Below, piece by piece: positions 62,648 through 64,000 of a DNA stretch of 64,000 bases (position 1 is the first letter of the stretch; each line of letters begins with the position of its first letter). This DNA is from Thiocapsa marina 5811. Lineage in GTDB: Bacteria; Pseudomonadota; Gammaproteobacteria; Chromatiales; Chromatiaceae. Made by a program: the position numbers and the translations under genes. Under the pieces are notes generated by a model. The model saw only the letters and a list, made by a program, of their open reading frames with translations, made no database searches and was not told the DNA's origin. Location of the stretch: the NCBI RefSeq assembly GCF_000223985.1, contig NZ_AFWV01000003.1:353434-417433 (forward strand), in the 5' to 3' direction.

Positions 62648-62889
62648 GATATGTCCTCCCGCTTGATCTCGTTCTCGTACTTGCTCACTCAATTAAAGTA
62701 TAACAGCAGCCCCTGAAGGCGTGCTTTCTGGAAAAATCTGGGATGGAATTACAGTGACCTGCGTCAAGAGAATGACGAAAAGAGCGGATGGATCACCATT
62801 TAGTTGATCCGGATCAATGGCGCTCCGTATCTTCTCGCACCCAAGCACGCTCGTGTCAGTCGAGAAGTGCGACATTGTTACTGCCAACA

Positions 62890-63331
62890 CGCCCGCCACC
62901 ACGCCGGCCCACTCCAGGGCAGGCACAGCGAGGCGTACGAGCTCTATGTCACCGAGGGCACCCGCGGCCTCTACGCCACCAACGCCCTCGAGGCCCAGCT
63001 CGACCTCCTCTATACCTATTGTCAGTACGAGCTCCTCCAGGCCCACCCCGAAGAGACCCACCTCAGCCTCTACCGCGGCATCAACCGCATCGACGAGCAC
63101 GAGATCCTCGAAACCCTCGGCGGCGGGCGCTACCGGGTGCTCTTCAACAACCTCAACAGCTTCACCAGCAGCCGCGAGCGCGCCGACGAGTTCGGGGACT
63201 ACATCCTGATCGCGGAGGTGCCCCTGCCGAAGATCTTCTTCTTCAACCGGTTGCTGCCGGGGATGTTGAAGGGGGAGGATGAGTTTGTGGTGGTTGGGGG
63301 GGTGTATGAGGTTTCGATTAGTACGCTTTGA
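62890..63331 (+). pseudogene. Truncated second copy of draT (C-terminal half)
   Basis: This copy corresponds to draT from about 59962 to its stop. It lacks the first 135 or so codons and has no normal start; an open frame enters from unrelated upstream sequence beginning TTG 62804. From 62954 to the stop the 125 encoded residues are identical to those of draT, and the DNA differs at only eight positions, all synonymous. Between 62890 and 62953 several differences change amino acids (N to H, Q to E, H to L, A to T). The ADP-ribosyltransferase core (LSLYRGIN, SFTSSRE) lies in the retained part. I call it a pseudogene because of the lost N-terminus, but a shortened product cannot be excluded. 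Confidence 0.85.
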
Positions 63332-63681
63332 GGTCCGCGAGGGTGTAGGGCGTGGGACGGGGGTGGGACGGGGGTGGGTGATCCGCGAGCCTGTGACGCA
63401 CTCGACTCTTTCCCTGAAGTCATGTGCTATATTTTTCAAATCCGTCACGGAGGAAACGAAGGTCATGGACTCGACTCAAGCCGAATCGCCTTGAGAGATC
63501 GAGGGGTTCGGATTTTTTGTGTCTTGCTCCAAGGGGGTGAGCTGTGTCGGCGGGGCATTCGTTGAGATACATCATTTGAGGCTACCTGGGTACCAGGCTG
63601 CGTGCAGCCTAGTACAAAAGATCGCACATGTAATCTTGAACACTTTAGATCAAGTAACGGTTCAAAAACTAGTTAAACATT
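63332..63681. other. Intergenic region between draT copy and transposase
   Basis: About 350 bases, A+T richer toward the right. It holds a short palindrome, CTGGGTACCAG, near 63588. The transposon's end must lie between the draT copy and 63681, but I could not define its terminal inverted repeat without the other end. Confidence 0.5.
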
Positions 63682-64000
63682 TTAACAAGCGAACCCATTT
63701 GGATCGACGAGGTAGTTCCATTGTCCGTTCACGCAATCGTGGCGAATGAACCGATCCTTGACGTCGCGGAAGGTGTCGGAACACGTACGGCCGATCTCGT
63801 AGGTCGCGTCGAGGATCCGCGCGGTCACGCTCAACCCCGTTTGTGTGCGCGTCTGCTCGACGGTGCGCAGAGCCGTCTGCGGGCAGTCGAGCATGACCCC
63901 GCTCCAAGCGCGCTCGACCTGGCTGAACAGGCGATGTTCGATGGGGTTCCACTTGGAGGTATAAGGAGGATAGTGGGCGATGCGCAGGCGCACGCCCAAG
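63682..64000 (-). mobile_element. ISAzo13-family transposase, C-terminal part (cut by window edge)
   Basis: The C-terminal 105 or so residues of a DDE transposase. The motif LRIAHYPPYTSKWNPIEHRLFS, cited in part, with the catalytic glutamate after WNPI, is characteristic of ISAzo13-type transposases, as are RTQTGLSVTARILDATYEIGR and the terminal GQWNYLVDP. The gene continues beyond the right edge, so whether it is intact is unknown. It marks the right side of the accessory region that also holds the draT copy and the beta-helix gene. Confidence 0.88.

Noticed and set aside
62693..63466. A 257-codon minus-strand frame opposite the truncated draT copy
   Set aside because: The same antisense frame appears opposite the functional draT (59270-60172), so it is a mirror of draT codon use and not a gene.

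Overview
The window is high-G+C gammaproteobacterial DNA, most likely from a purple sulfur bacterium of the Chromatiaceae. This rests on a combination: a sulfur globule envelope protein gene (48392-48799), a molybdenum nitrogenase operon with DraT (53218-60403), a Calvin-cycle/glycolysis carbon cluster tkt-gap-pgk-pyk-fba (35267-42463), a membrane pyrophosphatase (50004-52202) and the glyoxylate-shunt genes aceA and aceK. No rRNA, tRNA or CRISPR array was recognised. Genus assignment is not possible from these data.

Layout. 1-7006: N-terminal two thirds of dnaE (minus), a decayed PIN-domain toxin gene, a TlpA-like thiol-disulfide protein, a YihY/BrkB membrane protein and a hybrid histidine kinase. 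7008-11655: an NTF2-like protein, then a cluster of alpha-E protein, circularly permuted ATP-grasp, divergent Anbu-type proteasome homologue and a retropepsin-like zinc protease family protein, probably a peptide-tagging or peptide-turnover system. 11823-21139: secreted and envelope proteins (a hypothetical, a degenerate SNase, MsrB, an SCO1-like protein without its cysteines, Psd, a glycosyltransferase-like protein, a lytic transglycosylase, LemA, DUF2207 and a tandem thioredoxin). 21268-34887: aceK, rraA, a TDT/SLAC1 transporter, an OmpA-family protein, a DUF2333 protein, a PAS-GAF-GGDEF-EAL-CZB protein, aceA, pdxH, a lipoprotein esterase and a CPCC protein. 35267-42463: the carbon cluster, read tkt to fba and closed by a rho-independent terminator. 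43590-47790: the activated methyl cycle metK-ahcY-metF, with an S-adenosylhomocysteine riboswitch before ahcY. 48392-52694: sgp, an unknown gene, hppA and an unknown gene. 53218-59375: nifHDKT-ferredoxin-nifY-DUF6129 behind a sigma-54 promoter, with draT divergent. 60404-64000: an accessory end with a low-G+C beta-helix surface protein, a truncated second copy of draT and an ISAzo13-type transposase running off the edge.

How the genes work together. NifHDK reduce N2; the ferredoxin, NifY and NifT support electron supply and cofactor delivery; DraT can switch NifH off by ADP-ribosylating the arginine seen after its cluster cysteine. The carbon cluster serves CO2 fixation and central metabolism. 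MetK makes AdoMet, AhcY removes the by-product AdoHcy under riboswitch control, and MetF supplies methyl groups.

The most unusual structural signal is a family of roughly 85-90 bp inverted-repeat elements with ends TTAAACCGCG/CGCGGTTTAA. In six of seven cases an element directly abuts a gene's 3' end and its terminal TAA or TGA is the stop codon. Two further intergenic repeat families (GTAGGGTGGACGAGCG and GGCCGGAGGC types) are also present. The second major oddity is the draT duplication, whose last 125 codons encode an identical protein sequence with only synonymous changes.
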